NCBI GenBank assembly: GCA_025766275.1
Contig: JAFKAC010000049.1
Coordinates: 310,001-374,000, forward strand
DNA length: 64,000 nucleotides
Direction: 5' to 3'
Source: Lactarius indigo
Lineage: Eukaryota > Basidiomycota > Agaricomycetes > Russulales > Russulaceae
Under the pieces are notes generated by a model. That model made no database searches, was not told where the DNA came from, and worked only from the letters and a program-made list of their open reading frames with translations. Made by a program: the position numbers and the translations under genes. Within the stretch, counting starts at the first letter, position 1, and the number at the start of each line of letters is the position of its first letter. Shown piece by piece: positions 1 to 11,576 of the stretch.

Positions 1-1140
1 AGGTCAGGGAACACCGTTTTTTACGACGCGCAATCACGCGAGGAGGTGTCGTTCACCCCCCCGCCTGTTCCCCCTCTTCCTCAAGGCACCGCATCTACTG
101 GCCGCAGCGCTCCTGCAACGCCTTCTCCTCTATCTGGAGAACCAATGCGCGCCCATGAGGAGAACGAACAGCCGCCGGCGTACGAGCCTACCCCACCAGG
201 CTCCAGCAAAAAAGACGAGGTGACCGACTATCTAGACGCTCCCGTGCCCCGTCCCGCGTCGCCATTTGCGTCGGTATCTTCTGCGAAAGGATTGTCGCCT
301 CCACCTGGCCTCACCCTCCCAAATCCGCACGTTTGGCGCGATTCGGCGACTTCCCCATCCACCAACACGAGCGGCGGTATCGATATCGACCTGTTGGAAG
401 AGGCACCCCCTGCTGCTGGGGCGAGCTGGAGGCAGATGGCACAAGGATTACCAAGCCTGCACGACCGGCGAACGACATTTGGCTTGGTAGGCCCCTCTGA
501 AGCCATCCTTTACGCACTTTAAGCCTTACATGTTGTTTTATGATAGCCTCAGATCCACTCGCGTGACCCAACGACCTCTGAGCAGGGATCGCTTCACTCG
601 ATGCGGTCGCACCTGAGCCCGCACTCAGCGCTGAGCGCAGCGGGCTCGGCTCCCGTCTCGAATTCGGCCTCGGAGCACTCGCGCGGGTTCACTCTCAGCA
701 GCCTCAAGTCGCTCGCGCACTCGAGCTCGGTCTCCTCTACCGACCGCCGTTTCGCGCGACCGAGCCCAGGCGAAGTCTCGCCCGCACTATCCGCGATGGG
801 GCGCCAGCAGCAGTACCAGCACCAGCGACGCTCGCATCGCGTCGCGGTGCCCCCCGTGCAGCCCCCGCCGTCGCTCGTGCAGAGCGCGACGGTCACGTCG
901 ACGACGATGACGACTACTACGACGCGCAGTAGCGTGACGACGCACACGTCGGTCACGGACCCAGTTACGGGCGAGGTGACGCGCGTCGCGCATGCTGCGT
1001 GGACGGGCGGGCGCGAGCGTGAGTCGGCGGTGCCGGAGGCGGACTTGGGTACGTGGGGCGAGGAGGGCTGGAGTAGCCCGAGCCATCTGCGGATATTGCA
1101 GAACCGCATTGCGGGGCGCGATGGTGCGAGCCATGCGTGA
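1..1140 (+). CDS. Hypothetical low-complexity protein, 3' part of gene
   Basis: The reading frame is already open at base 1, so the gene starts outside the window. I model two exons, 1-486 and 586-1140, joined by a 99-base intron that opens GTAGGC and ends GAGCAG. Both exons are in the same frame, and the unspliced frame meets TAA at 520. About 332 residues are visible. They are rich in Pro, Ser, Thr and Ala, with runs such as PPPVPPLP, a Thr-rich stretch (TMTTTTTRSS) and no recognisable catalytic motif. The C-terminus ends in GASHA. It looks like a disordered cytoplasmic tail or regulatory region, perhaps of a membrane or signalling protein, but I do not recognise the family. A likely poly(A) signal AATAAA lies near 1411. 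Coding is supported by strong codon bias and a clean splice junction. Confidence 0.6.
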
Positions 1141-2784
1141 TTCCCCACACAGTTTCGGACAGTGGTTCTTGGCTGGCCTTTTTTTTTTCTTTTAGACTAA
1201 CTGTATTGATTGCTCTTCGTTTTTTTTCCTGGTGAACTGATGGCGTTGGTTGGTGCTCGGTAGATCTGTATTCATCCCATTCCCCCCCCCCTCACCCACT
1301 GCGATACCTCCCTCATCATTGCTCGATCTTATCTCCCCCATTTATTTGCGTCATCTCTTTTTTTGTTGATATACGATACGACCTCATCACGACTTTGAAT
1401 GACTGATACTCAATAAATTTTATACGTACGATGCTGCCTGCCTGAATATAACATTACAAAAAATAAAACAACCCTTTACATATAGCATATGCGCTGCCAA
1501 GTCGAATCAGTTCCATCTGTCACTGTGTCGTCCACAGTGCATCACGCTTCAGAGAAGTCACAGCACGTATCGTCGTTCCTTTGTCCGTGGTGTAATACCT
1601 AAGTTCCATGGCAAATGACGAATGACACATGCAGATGATTGACAGATGGCTGGCTGGCTAAAGCTGGCCATTCCCAACTGTCGGAGAGTCAGCAATCAAC
1701 AAACACAAGAATTTGAAATTATTGCCAGACGAATCTCAAAGAAAATATGGCATTTCCTGTCGCATCACCAAGAGCTAGCTATGCGGAGATTGCGTGCCTA
1801 GGGGCTGTGTGTGTCCCCCGATTGGGTGGCTGTTGACATGTTGACACGTTGCGCCTCATTTTGCATTGCAAGATAGGGTCAGCTGGTAGCGCGGCGACGA
1901 CGATTTAGGGAAGTCCTCTGTATTAGGGGCGGCAGTTCTTTGCGCCTCTCTATATCCGGTGACGGCAGCTTTTTTGAAAAATACAGGACTCTGCGACACG
2001 TACGCACGTACGATATATTGTGGCTTTGTGTGCTCGTAGACAACGTGATACGTACAGCACATGTAAAGAATTGGCACAGCGGGCCCGGCCTTCCGTCCTA
2101 ACCCCACTGGCGCCGTCACCGCGTCACCCACCACCGGACCACCACCGGCGAAAACGCACCGCGAGAACATGCTCACGAAGATCCGAGTCTTCGCGAAATC
2201 CGAACCAAGCTTCTTGTCTCTGGGTACTTCGGTTCTTTCCCTTTTTGTCGTTCTTGGGGCATCCCCTGCTTGTGTTTGCAATTTGACGAGTTAAGTAAGG
2301 AGTATCGTAGGACATAAGCACAGTAATGCGCGTAGGAAGGCGGTGAGTGAGTGCACCACGTGGAACCTTGGCTCGGGCGGTGAGGCCGCTGTGAGACCCC
2401 CAGCGCTCAAAGTGCATACAGTGTATTACTGTGACACTGGCACCTGTTCACGTTCATACCCGCTCTATGCGCTATGATAGCTGTCCCGCGTGTTCTATCA
2501 TTTGATGCCCGCCCATTTCTCGAGCCCCTCCGCCGATCACGCTCAAGTCCCCGTTCACGTAGTGAAATTACGAGGGCTGCATCTCTTCGGGGGCAAGCCC
2601 GAAGCCAAAGAATGCGCGAGAGTAAGACATACTTGCGCCGATGTACTGATGTGGGGTTTCCGCAGCTCGAGACGACCGTTCATACCATCTGATATCTCTG
2701 GATAGTCGACATTGGATCGTTCTCCGAAGCCGCCACGTCTCCTCGCCCGTCGCAAAAGGCGCACGTTAGATCTATCGCTGCGGC
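1141..2784. other. Intergenic region, 3' UTR and no recognisable gene
   Basis: The first 270 bases hold T-rich 3' UTR sequence of the upstream gene with AATAAA near 1411. I see no gene in the rest. Open frames on both strands between 1856 and 2705 lack known motifs and overlap one another. The last 300 bases may contain the decayed 5' end of the pseudogene that follows. Confidence 0.5.
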
Positions 2785-3493
2785 TTGCGGTGCTCAACGT
2801 ACCCTTTTGGTATCCCATTTGAAGCCCACGTAAAGATTTTCAGTATCTCATCGAGAACGACGAACGCGGCATTGGGGCAAATACTACGCGCGGAGAAAGT
2901 CGACGGTTTTGACCACGTGCCTTTAGTCGACACGATGACCGATCCTTTGCCTCAGTGGCTTGTCAACTCCTTTTTGTCGGCGAGCCAACCTCAATACTCT
3001 ACGACGAAAATGTCTACTACGGCCCATACTACCTTTTCGGCATCGAGGGCCCATTCGAAATCTCACCTCGGTTTCACGTCCCTCAAACCTCTCGCGACTC
3101 CTCCTTCGACGTCGTCGCATTGTTCACTGTCGAGCTTAACAAGCACCCCGTTTTCTTTGTTCGAGTCCACCCACCAGCGACTTTGACCCTTGACTCGAAG
3201 TGCAGGGTAGCGGATGACTAGATGCGTGATCGTTTCCGCGATTTTCGTCACTTTCTCGTTACGCCACGGCTCCCTGGTATCAGCGCATTCGGTACCCGCT
3301 TGGCCTTTTACGCATATGTGGTTGTCCATAACAGAGTCACGCCGCGTGTGATCGTGCCTGATCCAGAATTCCTCAACGACGTGGCTCCTGTTGAGAGGAT
3401 GGAACTGCGATAATTCTTGGGGACGGAGGCATCAATCGCATGCGTCAGCTGGTCCGGGGCGTCAAGGCTATGTGTCAGGCTTTGGATAATTGA
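2785..3493 (+). pseudogene. Decayed copy of an agaricomycete conserved hypothetical family
   Basis: Three reading frames, read in order, give a protein I recognise as a common mushroom family of unknown function. Its hallmarks here are EPTSILYDE, YYLFGIEGPFEIS, VALFTVELNKHPVFFV, LVTPRLPGISAFGTR and a Pro-Asp-Pro-Glu-Phe-Leu-Asn-Asp-Val-Ala-Pro stretch. The copy is broken at three places. There is a frame change in a T-run near 2968-2975. A TAG at 3219-3221 interrupts an otherwise continuous frame. A further frame change near 3413 follows VERMEL, after which the next frame reads ILGDGGINRMRQLV and ends at TGA 3491-3493. The C-terminal half is clear, while the N-terminal half upstream of 2900 is poorly matched. 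With two frame changes and one nonsense codon it is very unlikely to be functional. The family assignment is from memory. Confidence 0.7.
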
Positions 3494-5068
3494 ATTTTTA
3501 CGACCTTTTACCCCCATCAATCTTCTTTTTGAATTAATCGATCTGCAGGAACTACGGTCGCACTTTGTTGATGTGTGATATTTCGATCCGTACCACCCCA
3601 TGACCCATATCTGCGAACCCGTAAAATTCTCAAGGACGGTCCCCCGCGACGACGCGTACGTCTGCCACGGGTTATTAATTACCTGAGTGTCACAGCAGCG
3701 CCGCGGCTCGGAGACGCGGCGGGCAGAAAAAGGTCCATCAACACTGTATCCTCTCCTCCGCCAAACATTATCGACTTGACCCCGAGGAGCCCGGCCCAGC
3801 GTCATTGCGGGATGCGGGAATGACGACCAGAAATGGAGGTAATCTCCGGTTTCATTTCTACCTCCCATCATACTTGTACTGTATCGTATCGTGATTGTGA
3901 GCTTGCCAATACCCCGATGCATGCATGTGCCCTGAGAAGTTGTCAGGTCGAGGTCAGTAGGTTTCCGCTCAAGATCATGTACGCAGAAAAACTCCGCCAA
4001 ATCCGGGTCCGAGGCTCTTGCATCGTGCGTGATGTGTCTGTCAATTTGGTGAAATGAAAAGCATCAAGTTGGAGATCCTCCAACGTTTTGTTACAAACCC
4101 GAAGAGAGCACAAGAGTGAATGGGCATATTTGGGCAGTGTAGTCGCCTCGGCCGTGTTATAGAAGTTTTCGGCCGCGAATGAGTGCACAGTACATAGAAG
4201 CGCGCCTCTCGAAAGGATTATTATCTTGCAAAACGGATCCGGTCAAGTCGGGGTTATGTTAGGTACAAGCCGGTGTTCCGAGTCGCGTCTCGCTGTTACC
4301 TATCGCCGTCATTTGTACGCTGCACTGCATCAGCTGTCAAATACTTTCATGTTGTTCGTGCTTCGCCTCGTCTACGATGATCCTCACCACACGGTCTCCA
4401 CCTGATTCAGTTTGGGCGGCCCATCAGGTAAGTTACTTTGCAGACCCACAACACCGACACAGCGAGTCGTCATGGCCTCTCACAATCGGGGCAAGCGTCC
4501 TCCCCAGCTCCCTTGGCGGGCCAAGGTTAGCGTGTTGATGGGCGGACCAGATGCTGACCAGCGCAGCTGAGTCACCAGAAGCGAAGGTCCATTCGACCTG
4601 CCCACGCGGTGGCGTTTTGCTCTTGGCGGTATCTGAAAGGCGCTGCCGCATGGCAGTGAACACCAACGCACGAGTCACAAATAGCTACGAGGGGGACGGT
4701 ATCTGATCGCCCTTCGCAGTGTGTTTCGCTTCGCATTCATCACCGCCTTTTTTTTTATTCACAACCTTCACCCCTGGAAGATCGACTCGAGCAAAAAAAC
4801 AGGGTTTCGGCGCTCACCTGGGCTTCTCAGCGTGGCCATCAAAATGATTCCCCAGTCATGTTTTGAGTTGGGGGATTCTTGCCCTATACAGTTATGCGCG
4901 CGAATGACCTGTGCTTCCCGATAAGCTCCACGAGCCCACGGGTTCGAGAAGAATACATAACCGGCAGGACGCTTCACTGCATGTCGCCACCTTTGGAACG
5001 CCCCCCCCTTACATCTCTTCCCTTCCGAGATGCCCCCCAAGGCGTTCCCGGGTGATTTATCATGGAAC
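3494..5068. other. Intergenic region, nothing recognised
   Basis: I see no gene here. A 230-codon open frame on the minus strand (3308-4000) overlaps the pseudogene antisense and shows no motif or compositional signal of coding. The segment before 5069 presumably carries the promoter of the membrane protein gene. Confidence 0.45.
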
Positions 5069-6686
5069 ATGGCCTCGCTCGTTTCTTCGTGGGTCGTGGG
5101 TCCGTTGTACGGTATGTGTGCTATATGTCTCGCGCGCTTTCGCTATGGACAGCGTCCTAATCGTCCACCGCCGGCGGTCATAATGAGCAGGGATCAAGTG
5201 CGCTCCATTTTTTCCTTGCTTCTTTGTTCCTCTCGTTGACACGGAATCCGCCGCAGCATCTGCGTGTACATATTATGCATTCATGTGCTGTATATGAAGG
5301 GCTTGAGAAGGCTAAACTTGTGAGTCGGTTCCTTCTGCTGTCCGCAGAGCTGTCAGAGTCTCATGGGGCGCAGGATGATGTTGGTTGTGGCCTCGGTCCA
5401 ATTTGCTCTTGCCACGGGACACGTCATCACCCTCCTCGTCCAGTTAATTCGAGCATTCATCGGCGCGGCGGGGACCCTCGATGGACCTTCAATCTATCTA
5501 CTCAATCAATCAACGCCGGAACATGTGGCTCAAGAGGTCCTATACATTACGAATGTGCGTTTTTGGTAGTGGACACAATCTCGCATCATAAGCACGCTGA
5601 CACGAACTGCCTTTTTGGTCATCACCAGAGTCTCATCGGGGATGCCATCATGGTGCGTCTCTCCTCCCCTTCCCCATTGCATGTGGGCCAATCCGATGCT
5701 TACCCAGATCTGGCGCTTATGGATAATATGGAACCGCAATCTCTGGCTCTGTGCCCCATTTGTACGTTACGGTCCTCCGACGGATCAGTCATCGCACGTG
5801 CATGCTCATCTCTGTTTTTGTTCTAATTTCCTCAGGTCGTTTTATGTATTGCGTCCGGAGGTAAGGCGGCCACCAACCCCCTTAGGTGATCATCATAGAT
5901 GGACTCACAATCGGCGCCGTCAACAGTCACGGGCTACACCGCCCTCGCGAACCTCGCGAACCTCACCCCGACGGACACCGTCTTCCTCTCGCGCATCCAC
6001 AACTGGCTGGTCGCGACGTGGGCCCTCTCGATCGCGACGCAGCTCGGCGCGACGCTGCTGATCGGCTACCGGTTCTGGAAGTCCGTACAGTGGAACAACT
6101 CCAAGGGCCTCCGGGCGTCACGTCTCTCCGTCCTCTGGATCCTCGTCGAGTCTGGCGCCCTCTATAGCGTCACGACCACCTTCCTGCTCGGATTTTCGTC
6201 GACGAACACCGGCGCGATATTCGCCGCGTCGCTCGGCCAGATCAGCGTGCGTTGTGTCCCCCGCTTTCTTTTCTCCCTTCTCTCTCTCGTTTCCTCACGG
6301 AGTGGTCTTGTTTCAGGCTCTGGCTCCGACGCTCATAATCGTGCGCGCTGGGCTGAAAAGCTCGGGCACTTCTTCATCCTTTACACCCGCAAAAGGCTCC
6401 ATCAATAATCCGTACTACGGTCCGCCACCGCCGCAAAACATCCGGAGAGACATAGAGTCTGGGTCGACAGAAGACGACCCCGTGGTCGTGCATATAAAGC
6501 AGGCGACTGAGATACGTCTCGACGACATGAAGGCGGTGAGTGTGTGGTGCATCGGTAATATACTCGACAAAGAGTCCTGATCTAACAATTTCGATATAGC
6601 GGGAGATCGGCGATTTATCAACCGTCGAGGAGAGGAGCTCCAGCGCGACGCCCAAGCGAACGGTGCGCTCCTCATACGGCGCATAA
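5069..6686 (+). CDS. Multi-pass integral membrane protein of a basidiomycete family
   Basis: Nine exons give a continuous 339-residue protein: 5069-5115, 5257-5319, 5374-5554, 5629-5652, 5708-5761, 5836-5860, 5927-6246, 6317-6535 and 6600-6686. Introns are 54-141 bases and all splice phases agree. Exons of 24 and 25 bases are unusually small. The protein has about seven hydrophobic segments, for example MMLVVASVQFALATGHV, WIIWNRNLWLCAPF and WLVATWALSIATQLG, then a polar C-terminal tail of about 85 residues. This architecture matches a large mushroom family of hypothetical seven-helix membrane proteins; the motifs HVAQEVLYIT and IGDAIMIWR are typical of it as I recall. Function and ligand are unknown. 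The first intron (donor at 5116, GTGTGC) is the weakest junction. A stronger GTATGT at 5112 would break the frame, and an upstream start at 5030 is possible. Confidence 0.75.
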
Positions 6687-9600
6687 GCTACATTACTCCA
6701 TTACATTCTTTTTTTTTTCTTCTTCCTCGTCCATAATTTATCTGCATTGGTTTTCCTGGCGTGTATTCTAGCTTTGGCGCACGGTATGATACGAGGAATA
6801 TTAGCTGGCTACTGGGGTGTATATACCCTCTGATGATGGGACATCAGCCCGACCCTATGGACGTTAATACCTGTGTTGAACTGGGGGCGTAGGTAGGCGG
6901 ACTTTCGGCCTGAAACCGGCAAGGCTCGCCCCAGCTGATGCGAGTGAACTTTTTTTTAATTTTCACACACCGTGCGCGCTCTCGAAACGCTTATCAATCT
7001 CGAACTGCCCGGTGTTACCTTTTCTTATGGAGAATAGCACGGCCTTCAAGCTTCACGGTACGTATCCTGATCGATAGCTGGGCGATTGACGAAGCACAGC
7101 CTGCAATCCGGGGGGGGGCTTACGCGGTGCCATTTCAGTTCCTTTTTATATTCCGATCCCAATGGAACCCCACATAAGGAAACCAAGAAGACAAATTAGG
7201 GTCGCGCCTAGCGCCGACGTTGATGTGAATGCGGTGTGCGTAGAACCGTGTTGCAATGACCCGCTCCTGTGAAAGGCCCCGAAGAAAACGTCATGGTATT
7301 GTAAGTTACCAATTTACGTTCAAAGTTGGTTTCTTGTTTTTGGTAGTAACTTCCGGGCTCAAACCTTGCTCCCTTCAATTGCGTTTTCCCAGAGAATTGG
7401 AAACCCCCCCCCCGCCTCACATGACTAGTACTAAGTTGACTTTTTTCTAGTTGTCCTCGAAGGATCTCCGGCCACATTGGCAGGTAGTTCGTGGCAAAAA
7501 AGGGACCTGAAGAATGTGTTCTAGTCCTGACTTTTTTGGTACGAGCCCCACCGGCAGAACGAGGGAGAAGCACAACGGTTTACCAGGCAGCGATGTATGT
7601 TCGTATCGTAGAAGGCTCTTGCGGCCTTCACAGTACCGCCACAAAAGCCACGAGTTTTAGGCCTGGGACACCAACGCGCGTGCAAATTGCACCGCTTTGT
7701 TAACATGTTCATAGGGCAGGTAGCAGGGCTACGATAGATCGTATGTCCTTGAATACAAATAGGCCCCGCCGGTCAGTTAGGAATCACGGAAGGTATTGAT
7801 GGGTGGTCTACGAGAAAAAAAATAACAACATTGACGCTGCTTCTAATGACGAGGAATACTACCTTCACGTAGGCGTGCTGATATTCGCACATCACGGTGT
7901 TCGTGATGCGTCGTCCTGGCTACAACAGTCACGATAGTTTTCGGCGGCCGAAGTTATAGGTCATAAGTTAGACCAGGGCTTGCATCGATTGGGAACCAGA
8001 TAAAACGGATGTCTTCGGACGACCGCTAGTGGTCGTCACCCATCCCCGAATCACGGCAGGACCCGCCGGGGTCACTGGGATTTGATGCTTTTCGAGTTGA
8101 AACGTTGAAGTCCCTTAATGATGACTTGCCAGTGACCAATGCTCCACACTACGGTTGCATATACTCTCTAGGCTGTATCAGAGTATCGGTCGTCTATCAT
8201 AGTGTCATCCCTTTGGTCAAATCGGACTCGTCCGCCGAATTCGTCTGGGCCCTTACCCAATGCGCATATCAGATGTCATGTTCTTGTGCTTCTAGGGCTC
8301 ACAAAGCGTTCGACGCCCTCGCACATATGATACATGATTCAGACCGCAGCACTTCTGTATCACGCTCTATCAATCGTGTCAGTCAATGGTACCAGAAGGC
8401 CAAGAAAAGTACCGCATTTAAACATCTTGAGTCATCTTATTTCCCACCAAGCCGTATATGCCCCGCCCTGATGCGAGATAGACGCAATAAGTAGTCCCTT
8501 GCGCTCGGCTCCGCGGACAAACCAACTACCCCCGCGGTGCCCAGGTATCTACATCATGATACGCGTGAAGATCTTCCTCAGATGCATACAACCAACGGGC
8601 CCAAACGAAGTCTTCTCCTTACCTGAGAAAAAAAACCTTGTGGCAGATCGAAGACCGCACGGATTCACCTGTAGTTATCATATGGTCTGATGAGGAACCG
8701 AGCTCGTGGTCCCCGATCTGCCTCCTACCCCTTCTAGGAAGCCCGCAAAAACGTTCGTGGGTTCTTGGTTCCTAGTACCGGGTCTGGTGGGGTGTTCTAA
8801 TGATCGCTTCTGTTCTGCGCGTTGACGCTTGTGTCCGGCGGAGAGGCAGAAGGCCACAACGTCCGAGTCGTGGGCTGCAACGTGTGCAACACCGACGGAA
8901 CCGCCGTCACTCACCGCGTGTCTTGTAATTCACTTTGGAACTCTCCCTCTACTGACTAACGAGCGTAAAATCTCGGGGAAGGTCCCAACTTGAACGGCGT
9001 TTCTGGTTCTCTTTTTCCCGCTTGTCTGACTTCTACGCCGCTGTCGCTGTCAATCAGCAGCCGCACTACTTCGAGATGCCGATGGGCTTGATGCTTTGGG
9101 GTTCCAGAAGCTCACTTTGCATCCGCACCATGATCAGGCAAGAGCGGTGCATATTACACCGAGATGGCCGTGTTTGTGATGCCCAATGCAGCGGTGTCCG
9201 CCTCAGCTCTTTACTGATAAGACACGTCCGCGTCATGATGACTGATTGTCAGGGAAGCGTAAAACCTCCGAGACGCCAAGGACGGTTTCTCTTTGTGCAG
9301 TGTAATCAATTAATCCTCACCGCCTTACCAGGACTTCTTCCAAGCATCCCTAAAAAAAAAAAAAAAAAATTCTTTGTGTTGTGGCGTCCATCTGTCAAAG
9401 GTTTGTGCCACATTGTGCCAGTTGTATTTGGGGGCTCCTTTCCTTCGTCCGACCAGTGACTTTGATACGTACGCCCCCCACGAAGCAATGAGCCAAATTC
9501 TCTCTGACGCAAAGTCTCAGTCATCCTTATCGCGCATGTGTAGAACCTTTCATGCCTCTTGTCGAATCGCAAGCGCAGCAACAGCAAAATGCCCTCTTCC

Positions 9601-10668
9601 TTCCTTGATTTGTTCGATGATGCTTTGTTCGTCCAACCGACGTCCCGGTGAAAAAGTCTCGCAGCGGCCAAAAGCACCAGCCAGTCCCACTTGAATGAAT
9701 GAATCAGCTCACCACGTCACTCTCACTTCCCCAATTATCGAACGTTCGAATTCTAGCGCAGGGCGCTACTAACGGGCCTCTTCCTTGTTGTTCCGCTATG
9801 ATAGTACAGAGCGCACCCCAAAGCCGCCCTCCGCGAATCGCGGGTGCGCGTCCGTACGTGGACAATTGCGTACTTCGGGGCTTCTTTTCTCTCCCGTCCA
9901 TGAAAAAAGTTCGCTTTTTGCCCTTCTAAGTGCCGAATAGTCGCTTGATTCTTTCGTAGCCGATTCATTCTATCTCAGACCGCTCCCAAAAAAGCGTGAA
10001 GGCAGCGGGAAAAACAACCACAAGTCGGCCGATATTTCCGCATATGCAGCGGAGCACGTACCCGCGGATTTATAGCCACCGGAAACTTTTGTCGCTACAG
10101 TAACGCGGAGGGCGCTTAATAAACTTCAAGCTTCAAACTTTTTGGCTTCAAGCTACGGGGCCCACGCTAGGCTACGTCAACGATGCCCTTTGAGGCCCCA
10201 CTTACGAAGACTTCGCCTTCTTCGCAACATGGCTCGCATTTCGCGAATCGCCGGGGTCTTCAACTTGCGATTCGCGCGCGGATATAACTCAGTGGGAACT
10301 GCGGTGGGAGACGGCATGGGCAGAACCTGTGAGCTATCTGGTGGAGTGGCAATTATGCCGCGGACTATGACGACGAATCACACGCCTCTTCCCGTTTTCA
10401 TGTTGCTGTGTGCCTTACTTAGCCTCAACGTCGGCGAGTGCGACATCCATTGGCATAGCCCGAGACATGCAAGTCAGTGATGAGAAACAGGTCACTAGCG
10501 TTGCGGTAGGGCTTGAGGCAGACAAGACAAGAACAACAAGACTCTTCACATTTTCGAACGCAAGTCCTATACGAGAAAAGAAAGATTAAGATCTATTGTT
10601 ATGCCGGTGTTCATGTTCGTGTGATGACCTGCAGCAGCAGCACGGGGACCAACACGGCGTGCGCGAGT
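6687..10668. other. 4 kb stretch without a recognisable gene
   Basis: After the short 3' UTR of the membrane protein gene I find no frame with a known domain or a plausible spliced model. Open frames at 8105-8494 (+) and 9022-9459 (+) have unremarkable composition and no motif. There are short homopolymers, for example an A-run at 9352-9369. I saw no tRNA, long repeat or transposon end. It may hold lineage-specific or non-coding transcription units that cannot be judged by eye. Confidence 0.4.
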
Positions 10669-11282
10669 CTACTGCACGTTGTACCCAACAAGCGACCTAC
10701 GCCCGACAATCTCTCCAATCTAAAAAAGAACACCAATGAGGGGGGCAACGAAAAAAAGACAAAGCGGCGATGCAGCTTACCTTGAAGATCCCATACGCCT
10801 CGACGGCATACACACCCAAACGCGCCCACTCGCCGCTCGAGACGACCTGGCGCCAATACGCGACCGAGCGCGCGCGCCCCCACAGCGTCCCATACGTCCC
10901 AAACACCGCGCCGAGCGACGTGGGCGGCTGCAGCCGTTCCGCCGTGTAAACGTGCTTGAGCACCTCCCGTGCCACGGACAAATTATACCGAACCGGCTGT
11001 TGGTACGCTGCATCACACGCATTAGCCTGCTGCAAAAAAAAATAGAGGACGACACGTACAGCCGAGAAGCCCAGAGAGACGCGCGCCGAAAGGGCCCAGC
11101 GCGCTGCGCGCGAACTCACCGGCGCGCACGGCGGCGGCGGAGGCTGCGCCGAGCGCATCTTGTGCTTTTTTTTGTGCGGCTGCGGCTGCGTTGTCGCCTG
11201 CTGGAGATGATGACGACGAGGCAAGACGGCGTGGTGCGGTCGTGCGGAGCGCACGTACACTTCGCAGTGCTGTGTGGCGCAT
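10669..11282 (-). CDS. ATP20: Mitochondrial F1Fo ATP synthase subunit g
   Basis: Three exons on the minus strand, 11060-11282, 10781-11007 and 10669-10719, give 166 residues with phases that agree. The N-terminus is Arg-, Ser- and Ala-rich (MRHTALRSVRALRTTAPRR), as expected of a mitochondrial presequence. The core matches subunit g: QQPVRYNLSVAREVLKHVY, ERLQPPTSL, a GTYGTLW segment and YWRQVVSSGEWARLGVYAVE. The last exon has only 17 codons including the stop and supplies GEIVGRRSLVGYNVQ. Its GxxxG motif (GEIVG) lies in the single membrane helix; in yeast, subunit g uses such a motif in dimerising ATP synthase in the inner membrane. The intron between exons 1 and 2 is 52 bases, and the acceptor at 11008 was preferred because it restores GSYQQPV. 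The gene is divergent from urate oxidase, with start codons 294 bases apart. Confidence 0.93.
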
Positions 11283-11576
11283 ACTTCAATTCAAGTTTTC
11301 CTTTTTCGAGATGGGGGAGGGGGGGGGAAAGAGAGGACGCTCGCGGTCGTCGTCGTGTTGTTCGTCGTTCGCGGTGGGGTTGATGACAAGACGCGCGAAA
11401 TTTCGGGTGGGAGCGGGTTTCGGGGGCTGCCGTGATATATTCCCACACACTTTTCCCCCCCCCTGTCTATCCGCGGAAAGCAAATTACAGAGGACAAGAG
11501 AGATCATAGTGAGTCATACATCTTCGACGTCCTCACTTCCTCCCACTTTACTCCCCAAACTTAGGACAGATACAGT
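11283..11576. promoter_or_regulatory. Shared divergent promoter between ATP20 and urate oxidase
   Basis: This 294-base interval is all the space between the start codons of ATP synthase subunit g (minus) and urate oxidase (plus). It contains pyrimidine-rich runs on both strands, such as TTTTCCCCCCCC near 11451. I see no obvious TATA box. A bidirectional promoter is inferred from spacing only. Confidence 0.5.

Noticed and set aside
3308..4000. 230-codon open frame on the minus strand
   Set aside because: It lies antisense to the pseudogene and extends into intergenic DNA. It has no motif, no splice partner and an unusual mix of residues.
5320..5349. 30-base intron in the membrane protein gene
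   Set aside because: Too short for a fungal intron. The 54-base alternative ending at 5373 keeps the frame and gives a better family match.
8105..8494. 129-codon open frame on the plus strand
   Set aside because: No recognisable motif and no support from splice sites. Length is within chance for this base composition.
9022..9459. 145-codon open frame on the plus strand
   Set aside because: It runs through an A-run encoding poly-Lys and shows no domain. Likely chance.
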